Notes: generated by a model from the sequence alone, not told the origin. Counted from the stretch's first letter, positions 16,567 through 25,904 are shown. The stretch: 64,000 nt of DNA from Haloferax namakaokahaiae (GCF_042663225.1 NZ_JBHTAA010000001.1:248001-312000), one strand, 5' to 3'. A program made the numbers and translations.

Positions 16567-17526
16567 ATGAGCGAGCCAGACATCGTCGTCCTGCGACAGA
16601 AGATACACGGCCTTTCAGCAGAAGCGTACGCCGAAGAACTCCGCAAGCGCCTCCCAGAACGCACGGTGGCACTCGCTCGGACGCCCGAAGAAGAACGCGA
16701 GTTGCTGGCGAGCGCACAGGTCGCAACCGGTTTCACGATTCCCGAAGACGTCATCGAAACCGCGGCGGACCTCGACCTCTTCGCCTGCGTCTTCGCCGGC
16801 ACCGGACACCTCCCCATCGAAGCGTTCGAGTCGAAGGAAATCGCCGTCACGAACGCCTCCGGCGTCCACGGGCCGAACATCGCCGAACAGGTCGTCGGGA
16901 GCATCCTCTACTTCACGCGACGATTCCACGTCGCCGAGCGCCAGCAGCGCGAGAGCCACTGGCAATCCTATCAGACGTTCGAACTCGAAGGCTCCACCGT
17001 CTCCATCATCGGACTCGGCGCGATTGGTCGCGCCATCGCCGAGCGCCTCGAACCCTTCGGTGTCGAAACCATCGGCGTTCGCTACACGCCCGAGAAGGGC
17101 GGCCCGACGGACGAAGTCGTCGGCTTCGACGACGAACAGGGCGTCCACGACGCGTTCGCCCGCTCCGACTACATCGTCGTCGCCTGCCCGCTGACCGACA
17201 CCACTCGGAATTTCATCGACGCGAACGCGTTCAAGTCGATGGAACCCGATACCGTCCTCATCAACATCGGTCGCGGGCCGGTCGTCGATACCGACGCCCT
17301 CCTTGCGACCCTCCGAAACAACGGCATCCGCGGGGCCGCACTCGACGTGACCGACCCCGAACCGCTCCCGTCGGACCACGACCTCTGGAACTTCGAGAAC
17401 GTGCTCATCACGCCCCACAACTCGGGCCACACGCCGAAGTACTGGGAACGCATGGCCGACATCATCGCCGAAAACGTCCACAAACTCGACGAGGGCGAGG
17501 AAGACTTCCGAAACCGAGTGGCGTAA
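16567..17526 (+). CDS. D-2-hydroxyacid dehydrogenase (NAD-dependent)
   Basis: 319 residues from the ATG at 16567. The NAD-binding domain shows GLGAIGRAIAERLEPFGVETIGVRY (GxGxxG), and later VLINIGRGPVVDTDALLATL and GAALDVTDPEPLPSDHDLWNFENVLITPHNSG, carrying the conserved Arg, Glu and His of the family (phosphoglycerate/glyoxylate/lactate dehydrogenase type). The reaction is reversible reduction of a 2-ketoacid to the D-2-hydroxyacid. The length matches typical haloarchaeal enzymes, supporting the 16567 start, but the frame is open back to 16261 (see that entry). Confidence 0.9.
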   Translation: MSEPDIVVLRQKIHGLSAEAYAEELRKRLPERTVALARTPEEERELLASAQVATGFTIPEDVIETAADLDLFACVFAGTGHLPIEAFESKEIAVTNASGVHGPNIAEQVVGSILYFTRRFHVAERQQRESHWQSYQTFELEGSTVSIIGLGAIGRAIAERLEPFGVETIGVRYTPEKGGPTDEVVGFDDEQGVHDAFARSDYIVVACPLTDTTRNFIDANAFKSMEPDTVLINIGRGPVVDTDALLATLRNNGIRGAALDVTDPEPLPSDHDLWNFENVLITPHNSGHTPKYWERMADIIAENVHKLDEGEEDFRNRVA

Positions 17527-17613
17527 GCGCCGGCAGCGACGAAGGTCTCTCAGATTTCACCCTCGCTTTTCTCCCTCGGTAGTTTCAATTAGTTGACTCT
17601 CCTCGGTGAGTCA

Positions 17614-17844
17614 ATGGACTTCTCCGAGTGGCAGTGGAGCCGCATTTTTGCGTTCGTCGCGGGGTTCGGAGTGCTTGCTCTGCTCTCGTTGGGAGAACTA
17701 TCTCAAACGCTCTCCGACCCGGTACAAACAGTGCTACTTGCGAGTGCGGCGGGGTTGGTATTCAACGGATTTCCCGCGATACCGTGGCGACGTGCCGCGG
17801 CCTTCGTGAACCGCTCTGAGAGCGAACGAAACCGCCGCGATTAG
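17614..17844 (+). CDS. Small two-helix membrane protein
   Basis: 76 residues from the ATG at 17614: hydrophobic spans at about 8-26 (IFAFVAGFGVLALLSLG) and 36-54, then a basic RR and a charged tail with Glu/Arg. No family recognised. It ends four bases into the convergent ilvD gene end. Codon use fits neighbours, which supports a real gene. Confidence 0.6.
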   Translation: MDFSEWQWSRIFAFVAGFGVLALLSLGELSQTLSDPVQTVLLASAAGLVFNGFPAIPWRRAAAFVNRSESERNRRD

Positions 17845-19589
17845 TCCCGCTTCACGGCCGGATTCGTCACCGCGCCGTTCGCGGCCGACCCGAAGTCGCG
17901 GGCGTACTTCGCCAGCACACCGGACGTGTAGGCCGGCGGTGCAGGTTCCCACTCGTCTTTTCGCTCGGCGAGTTCGTCGTCCGAGAGGTCCACCGAGAGT
18001 TCGCGGTTCGGAATGTCCACGGTAATCTCGTCGCCGTCCTCGACGAGGGCGATTGGGCCGCCTTCGACCGCTTCGGGCGCGACGTGGCCGACCATCGGCC
18101 CGCGGGTCGCACCGGAGAACCGACCGTCGGTGAGGAGCGCAACGTCGTCTTCGTGGCCTTGGCCCACAACTGCGGCCGTCACGCCGAGCATCTCGCGCAT
18201 CCCGGGACCGCCACGTGGTCCCTCGTTGCGGATGACGATGACGTCCCCCGATTCGATGTGGCCTTCCTGCACGTAGCGCATCGCCTCCTCTTCGCTCTCG
18301 AAGACGCGTGCCGGGCCGGAGTGATGGAACGCGTCGTCGCCGGTGACCTTGAGGACCGACCCGTCGGGCGCGAGGTTGCCGGTGAGAATCTTGATTGCGC
18401 CCTCGGCCTGATACGGTTCCTCGACGGTGTAGAGGAAGTCCGCCTCGATTTCGTCGTCGTCCGGCAGGTCCAGTTGGGCGAGTTCCTCTTCGATGGTGCG
18501 GCCGGTGACGGTCATGGCGTCGCCGTGGAACAGACCGGCGTCGAGCAGGCGACGGATGACGACCGGCACGCCGCCGACTTCGTGGAGGTCGTTCATGACG
18601 CGCGTGCCGCCGGGTTGGAGGTTGGCGATTTTGGGCGTCCGACGCGAGATTTCGTCGAACTCCTCGATGTCGAGGTCCACGCCCGCCTCGGCGGCGAGCG
18701 CGAGCAGGTGGAGCACGGCGTTCGTCGAACCGCCGATAGCGACTTGGAGCGCGATGGCGTTCTCGAACGATTTCTTCGAGAGCACGTCGGAGGGACGCAG
18801 GTCGTTTTCGACGCACTGGAGGACGGCCTCGCCGGCGCGGCGGGCGACGTCGTAGCGAGCGTCGGACTCGGCCGGAGCCGAACACGACCCGAGCGGTGCC
18901 ATGCCGAGTGCTTCCGAAATCGACGCCATCGTGTTGGCGGTGAACATCCCGCCGCAGGACCCTGCACCGGGGCAGGCGTGGCGTTCGAGGGAGTCGAGTT
19001 CGTCGGCGGTCATGTCGCCCTCGGCGTAGGTACCGACGCCCTCGAAGACGTTCTGGACCGTGACTTCGCGGCCTTCGTGCTGGCCGGGCATGATTGACCC
19101 ACCGTAGAGGAAGACGGAGGGCAGGTCCGTGCGGATGGAGGCCATCATCATGCCGGGGAGGTTCTTGTCGCACCCGGCGACGGTCACCAGTGCGTCCATT
19201 CGCTCGCCGAAGGAGACGAGTTCGACGGAGTCGGCGATGACTTCGCGCGAGATGAGCGAGGCCTTCATGCCCTCTGTACCCATCGAAATCGCATCGGAGA
19301 TGGTGATGGTGCCGAACTCGATCGGCATGCCGCCGGCGTCTTCGACGCCCTCGATGGCGGCCTGCGCAACGTCGTCGAGGTGGACGTTACACGGCGTGAT
19401 GTCCGCGGCGGGGTTCGCCACGCCGACCATCGGCGACGAGAAGTCTGTGTCGTCGAAGCCCATCGCGCGGAACATCGCGCGGTGTGGCGCTCGGTCCGGT
19501 CCTTCTGTGACCTCCGAACTGCGGAGGTTCGGGTCCTTCCCGCTGGAGAACACGTCGTCGTCCTCTTCGCGTGGGGACTGCTGGCTCAT
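17841..19589 (-). CDS. ilvD: Dihydroxy-acid dehydratase
   Basis: 582 residues, full length for IlvD. It converts 2,3-dihydroxy-isovalerate and 2,3-dihydroxy-3-methylvalerate to the 2-keto acids in valine and isoleucine synthesis. The Fe-S ligand cysteines are visible: TPCN (Cys67), AGCDKNLPG (Cys140) and HACPGAGSCGGMFTANTM (Cys206 and Cys212). The C-terminal DGRFSGATRGPMVGHVAPEA motif is also intact. The gene is not in an ilv/leu operon; it is convergent with a small membrane protein and divergent from an S9 peptidase. Confidence 0.96.
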   Translation of the reverse strand: MSQQSPREEDDDVFSSGKDPNLRSSEVTEGPDRAPHRAMFRAMGFDDTDFSSPMVGVANPAADITPCNVHLDDVAQAAIEGVEDAGGMPIEFGTITISDAISMGTEGMKASLISREVIADSVELVSFGERMDALVTVAGCDKNLPGMMMASIRTDLPSVFLYGGSIMPGQHEGREVTVQNVFEGVGTYAEGDMTADELDSLERHACPGAGSCGGMFTANTMASISEALGMAPLGSCSAPAESDARYDVARRAGEAVLQCVENDLRPSDVLSKKSFENAIALQVAIGGSTNAVLHLLALAAEAGVDLDIEEFDEISRRTPKIANLQPGGTRVMNDLHEVGGVPVVIRRLLDAGLFHGDAMTVTGRTIEEELAQLDLPDDDEIEADFLYTVEEPYQAEGAIKILTGNLAPDGSVLKVTGDDAFHHSGPARVFESEEEAMRYVQEGHIESGDVIVIRNEGPRGGPGMREMLGVTAAVVGQGHEDDVALLTDGRFSGATRGPMVGHVAPEAVEGGPIALVEDGDEITVDIPNRELSVDLSDDELAERKDEWEPAPPAYTSGVLAKYARDFGSAANGAVTNPAVKRD

Positions 19590-19720
19590 ACCTCTCTCGA
19601 ACGTGTGCGCGTACTTAAATGACCGCGACTGGGCAGACGTTGCAGTTCGGTTGGGTTGGAACGGTTATAGTCCGAATCGACCGGGAAAAGAGTGAAGCCC
19701 GCGCTGTGAGGGCGTTCAGT

Positions 19721-21829
19721 ATGGAATCGTTGGACCTCGAATCCCTCTTCGACCTCCGTACGCCCCGCTCCGTCGCGCTCTCGCCGGACGGGTCTCGCGC
19801 CGCGTTCGTCGTCTCCGAATTCGACACGGGTGCGGACGAACGCCGGAACTCGCTGTTCGTCGTCCCCACCGACGGCTCGCGCGACCCGCACCGCCTCTCC
19901 CGCGTTTCGAGCGCCGGAAACCCAGCGTGGAGTCCCGGTGGCAACCGTCTGGCCTTCATCGCTACCCGCGAGGAAGATATCGAACTCGCCGTTCAGTCGA
20001 GCGGCGACGAGACCGACGACGACGCGGACGGTAACGACGACGGAGAGGGCGAAGACGACGAGACCGACTCAAACTCGGACGACGAACCGAAGCCACAGGT
20101 CTGGCTGTTCGACCTCGCACTCGGCGGGGACGCCCGCCAGGTCACCGAGTTCGACGAAGGCGTCTCCGACTTCGATTGGGGACCGCGAGGCGAGCGACTC
20201 GTCGTCGCCGCGCGCGACCCGACCGACGAGCAACGAGAGTATCTCGACGCCCGCAGAGACGACGGCCCGATAGAGCTGACTCGCATCCAGCACAAGGTGA
20301 ACGGGCAAGGATGGCAAGACGACGTGCGAACCTACCTGTTCGTCGTCGATGTCGAGACGAGAGAAGCAACGCGATTGGACGACGCGTACGCTCGTGGTGC
20401 GCGGGCGGCACAGTTCGGGCCACAACCCGCGTGGGGGCCAAGCGACCGAATCGCGTTCGTCTCCTACTTCGGCGACGACCCCGACGAGACGTACGTTCAA
20501 GACCTCTACACCATCGCTCCGGATGGCTCCGAGCGTGAGCGGCTGACCGACGGCACGCTTGCGGCCGGGGGACCACGGTGGAGTCCCACGGGTGACAGAG
20601 TCGCGTTCACGGCGGGCGATGCGACGAACGCCTGCGCACCGACCGAGGTGTACGTCGCAGCGGGCGCAGGCGACACGGACGAGAACACCGAGGTTCGCTC
20701 TGTCTCGCACTCGCTCGACCGGACGACGCTCTGGCCGCCCGTCTGGACCGACGAGGACACGCTGTTCGCACAGGTCACCGACGGCGGCCAAGCGCGTCTC
20801 GTCGCCCTCGACGCCGGGGCAGACGACCCCGTTCGAGTGTTCGAGGCGCAGACCGACGGCCGCGACCTGCTCGATTTCGATGCGATGGGGAAAACGACAG
20901 TCGCCCTCCTGAGTCATCCGAGCGAAGGGATGGACCTGTTCGCCGCCGAGACGGCCAAACTCCGTGACGACACGTCCGAGAACGACACCGACTGCGACCC
21001 GACCCGCCTCACCGAGTTGAACGAGGCGCTCCTCTCCGATGCGGCGCTCCCATCGTGCGAGCGCGTCACCTTCGAGAACTCCGACGGCGACGAGATAGAG
21101 GCAATCGTCCACCTACCGGCGGACTTCGACTCCGCCGACCCCGAACCACGGCCGACCATCGTCCACATCCACGGCGGGCCGATGTGGTACGACGCGCCGA
21201 AGTTCAGTTTCGACTACGCCTACTGGACCGGGAAGGGCTACGTCGTCTGCAACGTCAACTACCGCGGGAGCATCTCCTACGGGCAGGCGTTCACCGAGAC
21301 CATCCGCGGGCAGTGGGGTCCGCGCGAAGCAGACGACATCATCTCGGGGGTCGAAGCGCTCGTCTCGCGTGGGTGGGCCGACCCAGACCGACTGTTCGTC
21401 AGCGGATTCTCGCAGGGGGGTATCAACACCCTCCACGTCGTGACGCGAACCGATATGTTCGCCGCGGCCGCGCCAGAACACGGCATCTACGACTTCTATT
21501 CGAACTTCGGGACCGCCGATATGCACCAGTGGTACGTGAACGACTTCGGCTACCCGTGGGAGAACCCAGACGGCTACCGCGCCATCTCCACGATTCAGGA
21601 CGTAGACGAGATTTCGACGCCGCTGCTCATCACCGCCGGTGGCGAGGACTGGCGCTGCCCGCCATCACAGGCCGAGCAGTTGTACGTCAGCGCCTCGCGT
21701 GCGGGCGTCGAGTCGAAACTCGTCGTCTATCCGAACGAGCACCACGACATCGGCGCGCCCGAGCGAGCGAAACACCGCTTGGCGGCGCTCACCGAGTGGT
21801 TCGAGTCACACGATTCAGTAGAGGAGTAA
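19721..21829 (+). CDS. S9-family (acylaminoacyl/prolyl oligopeptidase-type) serine peptidase
   Basis: 702 residues. The N-terminal part is a beta-propeller of TolB-like repeats (SPDGSRAAFV, SPGGNRLAFIA, GPRGERLVVAA, SPTGDRVAFTA). The C-terminal alpha/beta hydrolase holds the catalytic triad: GFSQGG with Ser564, GGEDWRCP with Asp643, and NEHHDIG with His674 or His675. An acidic insertion (about residues 95-125, rich in Asp/Glu) sits in the propeller and is probably a surface loop adapted to high salt. It is expected to cut short peptides or acyl-amino acids in the cytoplasm; no signal peptide. The ATG at 19721 is preferred over an upstream open frame that lacks homology. Confidence 0.92.
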   Translation: MESLDLESLFDLRTPRSVALSPDGSRAAFVVSEFDTGADERRNSLFVVPTDGSRDPHRLSRVSSAGNPAWSPGGNRLAFIATREEDIELAVQSSGDETDDDADGNDDGEGEDDETDSNSDDEPKPQVWLFDLALGGDARQVTEFDEGVSDFDWGPRGERLVVAARDPTDEQREYLDARRDDGPIELTRIQHKVNGQGWQDDVRTYLFVVDVETREATRLDDAYARGARAAQFGPQPAWGPSDRIAFVSYFGDDPDETYVQDLYTIAPDGSERERLTDGTLAAGGPRWSPTGDRVAFTAGDATNACAPTEVYVAAGAGDTDENTEVRSVSHSLDRTTLWPPVWTDEDTLFAQVTDGGQARLVALDAGADDPVRVFEAQTDGRDLLDFDAMGKTTVALLSHPSEGMDLFAAETAKLRDDTSENDTDCDPTRLTELNEALLSDAALPSCERVTFENSDGDEIEAIVHLPADFDSADPEPRPTIVHIHGGPMWYDAPKFSFDYAYWTGKGYVVCNVNYRGSISYGQAFTETIRGQWGPREADDIISGVEALVSRGWADPDRLFVSGFSQGGINTLHVVTRTDMFAAAAPEHGIYDFYSNFGTADMHQWYVNDFGYPWENPDGYRAISTIQDVDEISTPLLITAGGEDWRCPPSQAEQLYVSASRAGVESKLVVYPNEHHDIGAPERAKHRLAALTEWFESHDSVEE

Positions 21830-21864
21830 CCGAACGCGGTTCAATCGAGGCGTAGTCGAGTCTC

Positions 21865-22461
21865 TCACTCGTCGCGTCGAGCGAGTCCCGCGAGATGCGG
21901 TGCCTCGGGGACGATTATCGACTCGGCACCCAACCGGGCGGCGTTCTCGCTTCCGGGGAGACAGAACGTGGGCGTCTCGTCTACGATGCCGGCAGTGGCG
22001 CGGGTGCCGACGACGCGCGTGCCGATTTCGTCGAACGACAGTCGTCGAAAGAGTTCGCCGAACCCGGGAAGCGTCTTGTCGAACAGGCGTTCGACTGCCT
22101 CGACGGTCACGTCGTCGGGGGTGACGCCGGTTCCACCGGTCGTGACCGTGATGTCGATATCGCCGCGTTCGCCCATGCGGGAGACGACCGACTGTATCTC
22201 GTCGTAGTCGTCGCCGACGACGCGCCGGACGCCGACCGAGTGACCCTCGTCGTGGAGAGCGGCGACGATGGCGTCGCCCGCCGGGTCGTGGTCGGTCGTT
22301 CGCGTCGAAGAGATGGTCAGCACTGCCGCAGAGAGGTCTTCGAAGTCGTGATGGTGGTGTTCGTGATGGTTCGAATGGTCGTGGTCGTGGTCGTGATGAC
22401 CGTCACCTTCCTCGGAGTGGACGCCGTGGTCGTGGCCCTCGTGGCCCTCGTGGTCGCTCAT
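21865..22461 (-). CDS. moaB: MoaB/Mog-family molybdopterin protein with His-rich N-terminus
   Basis: 198 residues. The MoaB/MogA fold is shown by AAVLTISSTRTTDHDPAGDAI near residue 44 and by ITVTTGGTGVTPDDVTVEAV, the molybdopterin-binding GGTG motif. Family proteins adenylylate molybdopterin in molybdenum cofactor synthesis. The first 38 residues are an unusual tail rich in His, Asp, Gly and Glu, with about 15 histidines, which should bind Ni, Zn, Co or Cu ions. The tail is acidic and lies before the conserved core, so it could be a metal store or chaperone extension. Confidence 0.9.
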   Translation of the reverse strand: MSDHEGHEGHDHGVHSEEGDGHHDHDHDHSNHHEHHHHDFEDLSAAVLTISSTRTTDHDPAGDAIVAALHDEGHSVGVRRVVGDDYDEIQSVVSRMGERGDIDITVTTGGTGVTPDDVTVEAVERLFDKTLPGFGELFRRLSFDEIGTRVVGTRATAGIVDETPTFCLPGSENAARLGAESIIVPEAPHLAGLARRDE

Positions 22462-22518
22462 TACCGAGGGTTCGAACGCGGTCGATAAAACTTCGGTGCC
22501 GGGCTACGACTCGTGGGG

Positions 22519-23310
22519 CTACGCTTCGCCGATATCGGAGAGCGTCATCAACGTCGCATCTTCGTTGAGGGCATCGAACATCGACTTTGCCCACGAAATA
22601 GCCTTATCGGAGTCGTTGAGCGCGATTCCACCGATGCCGGTGTCGGTGTACACGACGACGCCCGCTTCGTCGTCGCCCGCCCAGAGACCGTAGCCGAATG
22701 GAATCGAAGCGGTGTAGATGTTGGTACGCTCCCGGCGGACACTTTCGACCATCACCTGTCGAGAGTCCGGTGCCTGGAGTAAGCGTTCGAACAGCTGTTC
22801 GTCGATTATCATCTCGACTTGGGTCCCGCCTGCGGTCGCAGCGTCGTAGAACGCCTCTAATTGCCCGACGATAGCGACGGGTGCGATTCCGTACAGTTCG
22901 TCCGAGTGCTCGATGCTCTCGAACAACTCGTTGATGACGCTGTCTGGAATCTCCGGGGACGAGGTGTGTATCTCCGCGTCCGCTAAGAACAGTGGGTCGA
23001 TCGACGCGTCCGCCGGAAGCATCGAGAGCAACGGTTGGGCGCCTATCACTCCCTCGATTTTCTCTTCGAACTCGGAGTACACGCTCAGCGCGCACTTCCC
23101 CGTGAGTGTGAGTTCGTACGTATGGTCTTGATATGTAACGAACTGTGCACTCATGAGTTCGCGTAGCGCGCGGTCAACAGTTGACCGTGAGATATTGAGA
23201 TCTTCGGCGAGTGCTCGTTTGTCACGGGGCGAATCTGAAAGAACGCGCAAGAACGCTGAACGTTGGGCTAATAGTCGAAATGCTTCTTGGGCCTCTGGTG
23301 TATCATTCAT
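22519..23310 (-). CDS. Winged-helix regulator with FilR1-type sensor domain
   Basis: 263 residues. The N-terminal DNA-binding part reads LAQRSAFLRVLSDSPRDKRALAEDLNISRSTVDRALRELMSAQFV, an ArsR-like winged helix. The rest (about 90-263) resembles the methanogenesis regulatory (FilR1) domain common in archaeal regulators: PLFLADAEIHTSSPEIPDSVINELFESIEHS and YTDTGIGGIALNDSDKAISWAKSMFDAL. Ligand unknown. The ATG at 23310 is chosen because the upstream 28 codons cover the promoter region. It is divergent from the MDR oxidoreductase at 23555 and may control it. Confidence 0.82.
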   Translation of the reverse strand: MNDTPEAQEAFRLLAQRSAFLRVLSDSPRDKRALAEDLNISRSTVDRALRELMSAQFVTYQDHTYELTLTGKCALSVYSEFEEKIEGVIGAQPLLSMLPADASIDPLFLADAEIHTSSPEIPDSVINELFESIEHSDELYGIAPVAIVGQLEAFYDAATAGGTQVEMIIDEQLFERLLQAPDSRQVMVESVRRERTNIYTASIPFGYGLWAGDDEAGVVVYTDTGIGGIALNDSDKAISWAKSMFDALNEDATLMTLSDIGEA

Positions 23311-23522
23311 GTATTCTTCGAAGAAACTTTTATCGTATTTATACACGCCATACCATGTGCATTGGTGGCGTGTAGCCCAGTCAGTTTCGTACAAAATTAC
23401 ACAATACTGCCTATTGAATGTACCTTTCCAGTTAGGTCCGTCTTGAGCCGTTCATGAACGATTCTTGCCCCGGGTTCGTCACTTGTCGAAAAAGAGGTAA
23501 TACGATTGGCGTAAACCTACAC

Positions 23523-23529
23523 TTTTATC
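23523..23529 (+). promoter_or_regulatory. TATA box deciding the MDR start
   Basis: TTTTATC lies 26-32 nt before the ATG at 23555 and only 11-17 nt before the ATG at 23540. Haloarchaeal spacing therefore favours a leaderless transcript starting at 23555. Confidence 0.5.
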
Positions 23530-23554
23530 GTGAGGTTACATGGGTGGAGACGAG

Positions 23555-24595
23555 ATGAAAGCGGTCCAACTCGCAGAACACGGTGACAGAGACGTTCTCG
23601 AATATGGTGACTTCCCAGACCCCGAAGTCGGGCCAGAAGAAGTCCTCGTCGATGTGAAGGCCGCATCGCTCAATCACCTCGACATCTGGACGCGGCGCGG
23701 GCTTCCGGGCGTCGAACTGGAGATGCCACACATCCCCGGCAGCGACATGGCCGGCGTCGTCACCGACGTTGGCGAGCGAGTCACGCGATTCGAGGAAGGC
23801 GACCACGTCGCGCTCATCGCGGGTGTCGCAGACGGCGGCGACGAGTTCTCGCGCAAGGGCGATATGACGCTCGCGCCCGACTATCGAATCATCGGCGAGC
23901 ACACCCGCGGCGTCCACGCCGAGTTCGCGGCCATCCCCGAGGAGAACCTCGTGCCCGTCCCCGACGACGTGCCGTGGGAAATCGCAGGCTCCGCCTCGCT
24001 CGTCTTCCAGACGGCGTGGCGCATGCTCATCGAGCGCGGAGACCTCACCGCCGGTGAGAAAGTGCTCGTCCTCGGTGCGTCCGGCGGTGTCGGCCACGCC
24101 GCCGTTCAAATCGCCGACTACGCCGGCGCGGAAGTGTACGCGACGGCCTCGACCGACGAGAAACTGGAGTACGCCCGCGAGTGCGGCGCCGACCACGTCA
24201 TCAACTACGAGGAAGACGACTTCTCGAAGGAGATTTACAAACTCACCGACGGCCGCGGCGTCGATATGGTCGTAGACCACATCGGCGATGCGACCTACCA
24301 GCAGTCGCTCAAGAGCCTCTGCAAGGGTGGTCGCATGGTCACCTGCGGTGCGACGACCGGCCCGAACCCCGGCGCTGGTCTCAACTACATCTTCTGGAAC
24401 CAACTCTCGGTCATCGGTTCGACGATGGCGACGCCCGGGCAGGCCGACGAAGCGCTCGAACTCGTCTGGGACGGCACCTTCGAACCTCGTATCCGGGAGA
24501 CGCTCCCGATGAGCGAGATTCAGACGGCCCACGAACTCATCGAAGAGCGACAGGGCTTTGGCAAGGTGGTCGTTATCCCCGATAGTGAGCTCTGA
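23555..24595 (+). CDS. Medium-chain alcohol dehydrogenase/quinone oxidoreductase (zinc-type MDR)
   Basis: 346 residues starting MKAVQLAEHGDRDVLEYGDFPDPEVGPEEVLVDVKAASLNHLD, a GroES-like domain of the QOR type. The cofactor domain carries VLVLGASGGVGHAAVQIADYAGAEVYATAS, the AxxGxxG NADPH-binding motif. The structural-zinc cysteines of classical ADHs are missing and the catalytic region resembles quinone oxidoreductases, so reduction of quinones or enoyl/alkenal compounds is more likely than alcohol oxidation. An in-frame ATG at 23540 is possible but worse placed relative to the TATA box. It overlaps the next small gene. Confidence 0.87.
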   Translation: MKAVQLAEHGDRDVLEYGDFPDPEVGPEEVLVDVKAASLNHLDIWTRRGLPGVELEMPHIPGSDMAGVVTDVGERVTRFEEGDHVALIAGVADGGDEFSRKGDMTLAPDYRIIGEHTRGVHAEFAAIPEENLVPVPDDVPWEIAGSASLVFQTAWRMLIERGDLTAGEKVLVLGASGGVGHAAVQIADYAGAEVYATASTDEKLEYARECGADHVINYEEDDFSKEIYKLTDGRGVDMVVDHIGDATYQQSLKSLCKGGRMVTCGATTGPNPGAGLNYIFWNQLSVIGSTMATPGQADEALELVWDGTFEPRIRETLPMSEIQTAHELIEERQGFGKVVVIPDSEL

Positions 24596-24887
24596 CACCA
24601 CCGGACAAGACGATACGTACGTGCATCGGCCGGGGAACACGGACCCGGTCGTCGGCGCGAACGAACCCGAAGCCACGGGCTTCGGTTCCCGAGGCTGGGT
24701 ACTCGTCGGTGTCGTCGCGCTCTGTTTCGTCGGCATCCCCGGTGCGATTTACCTCGTTCCGTCGCTTCCAGCGCTCGCAGGGTTGCCCTATCTCGCCGCG
24801 ATGCTCGCACTGCCGATGATTCCGGCAGTCCTGCTCGGACTCGTCGCCGTCTGGTCGATGACCGCGGCGACCCGCGGCGGCGACTGA
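24585..24887 (+). CDS. Small haloarchaeal membrane protein (GTG start)
   Basis: 100 residues beginning at a GTG inside the end of the MDR gene (MSSDTTGQDDTYVHRPGN). Residues 35-55 and 60-90 are hydrophobic (WVLVGVVALCFVGIPGAIYLV, AMLALPMIPAVLLGLVAVW), giving two membrane helices. The acidic/polar N-terminus would face the cytoplasm. No function recognised; overlap suggests co-transcription with the MDR. Confidence 0.65.
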   Translation: MSSDTTGQDDTYVHRPGNTDPVVGANEPEATGFGSRGWVLVGVVALCFVGIPGAIYLVPSLPALAGLPYLAAMLALPMIPAVLLGLVAVWSMTAATRGGD

Positions 24888-25021
24888 CCGGCGTTTTCTT
24901 CCCCGTCTCGTTCTCCCGTTTCGCTCTCACATCTGGTAATTTCGACCGGACAAATTGCAGTTCGTTATAAAGAATTCCGGTAAGGTTTATCCGCGGCCAT
25001 GTCCCACGTTAACATGAACCG

Positions 25022-25369
25022 ATGTTCGAACGATTCTCCAGCGGCTACTACCTCGGGCGGTTCTACGTGGAACCCTACGAGGGAACGACTGCGGCGATTC
25101 ACAGCAGTGAGCACGAACGCCTGAACGAGCACCTCTATGCCACCGGTGAGGGCATAGACCGACTCGACACACCGCTCGTCATGAAACTCGAACGTGCACA
25201 CTTCCCCGTCCTCGGCAACGAAGGGGTGCCGACGGGGACGCTCGCCGTCCCGTACGAACTCGCCGAGGAGTGCTCGCTGCCCGACGACAGACCGGTCCTC
25301 CTCGCCGACGCCCCCCGCGCCCGCGAACTCCTCCGCTACGCCGGGTACGAAACGCCCGATGCGACCTGA
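25022..25369 (+). CDS. Conserved haloarchaeal protein, DUF5802-like
   Basis: 115 residues: FSSGYYLGRFYVEPYEGTTAAIHSSEHERLNEHLYATGEG followed by DTPLVMKLERAHFPVLGNEGVPTGTLAVPYEL. The look is that of a widespread small haloarchaeal protein family (DUF5802, from memory, moderate certainty). No membrane segment or signal, no cysteines of a zinc site. Function unknown. A TATA-like TTATAAAG lies upstream near 24965-24972. Confidence 0.65.
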   Translation: MFERFSSGYYLGRFYVEPYEGTTAAIHSSEHERLNEHLYATGEGIDRLDTPLVMKLERAHFPVLGNEGVPTGTLAVPYELAEECSLPDDRPVLLADAPRARELLRYAGYETPDAT

Positions 25370-25390
25370 CCGTCTTCGCGCCGTCGAGGT

Positions 25391-25801
25391 TTAGTCTCGC
25401 GTCGGCAACTCGCCCGCCGGTACAATCGTACACTCCGGGAGTTCTGCGAGAACCTCTTCCGGTCCCGGCGGTGCGTAGACTGCTAAGAGCGTCAGCGTCT
25501 CCCAGCCCGTATTTACGGTTCCGTGCTCGACACCGGCGGGGATGTACACCATCTCACCGGCAGCGATTTCTCTCGTGTCGCCCGCGACTTCTTGTTCGCC
25601 CCGCCCACGAACGACGTACAGTATCTCCTCGCTGTCGGGATGCGTGTGGAGTTCGTGACCCTTCCCCGGTTCGAGTTGGACGACACCGGCACTGAAGCGT
25701 TCAGCGCCGGTCACCTCGGGCGAGCACATCCACTTGAGCGTTCCCCAGTCGAACTGCTGCGTATCGACCATCTCGGGACCGACGTAATTCGTGTTCGTCA
25801 T
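25391..25801 (-). CDS. Cupin-domain protein
   Basis: 136 residues with a single cupin barrel: ERFSAGVVQLEPGKGHELHTHPDSEEILYVVRGRGEQEV gives motif 1 with two His and a Glu, and MVYIPAGVEHGTVNTGWETLTLLAVYAPPGPEE gives motif 2 with the third His. It probably binds a divalent metal and could be an isomerase, dioxygenase or sugar-binding protein. The ATG at 25801 is immediately followed upstream by an ACACA/TGTGT inverted repeat (25806-25826) that may be regulatory. Confidence 0.82.
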   Translation of the reverse strand: MTNTNYVGPEMVDTQQFDWGTLKWMCSPEVTGAERFSAGVVQLEPGKGHELHTHPDSEEILYVVRGRGEQEVAGDTREIAAGEMVYIPAGVEHGTVNTGWETLTLLAVYAPPGPEEVLAELPECTIVPAGELPTRD

Positions 25802-25904
25802 TGACACACAATTGTTGATTCTGTGTTGATATTAATCCTGGTTCGGCAAAATATCGCTTCTTCAGACCGTCTACTCATCGTTCATCTTCTTGTCACCCGA
25901 AAGC

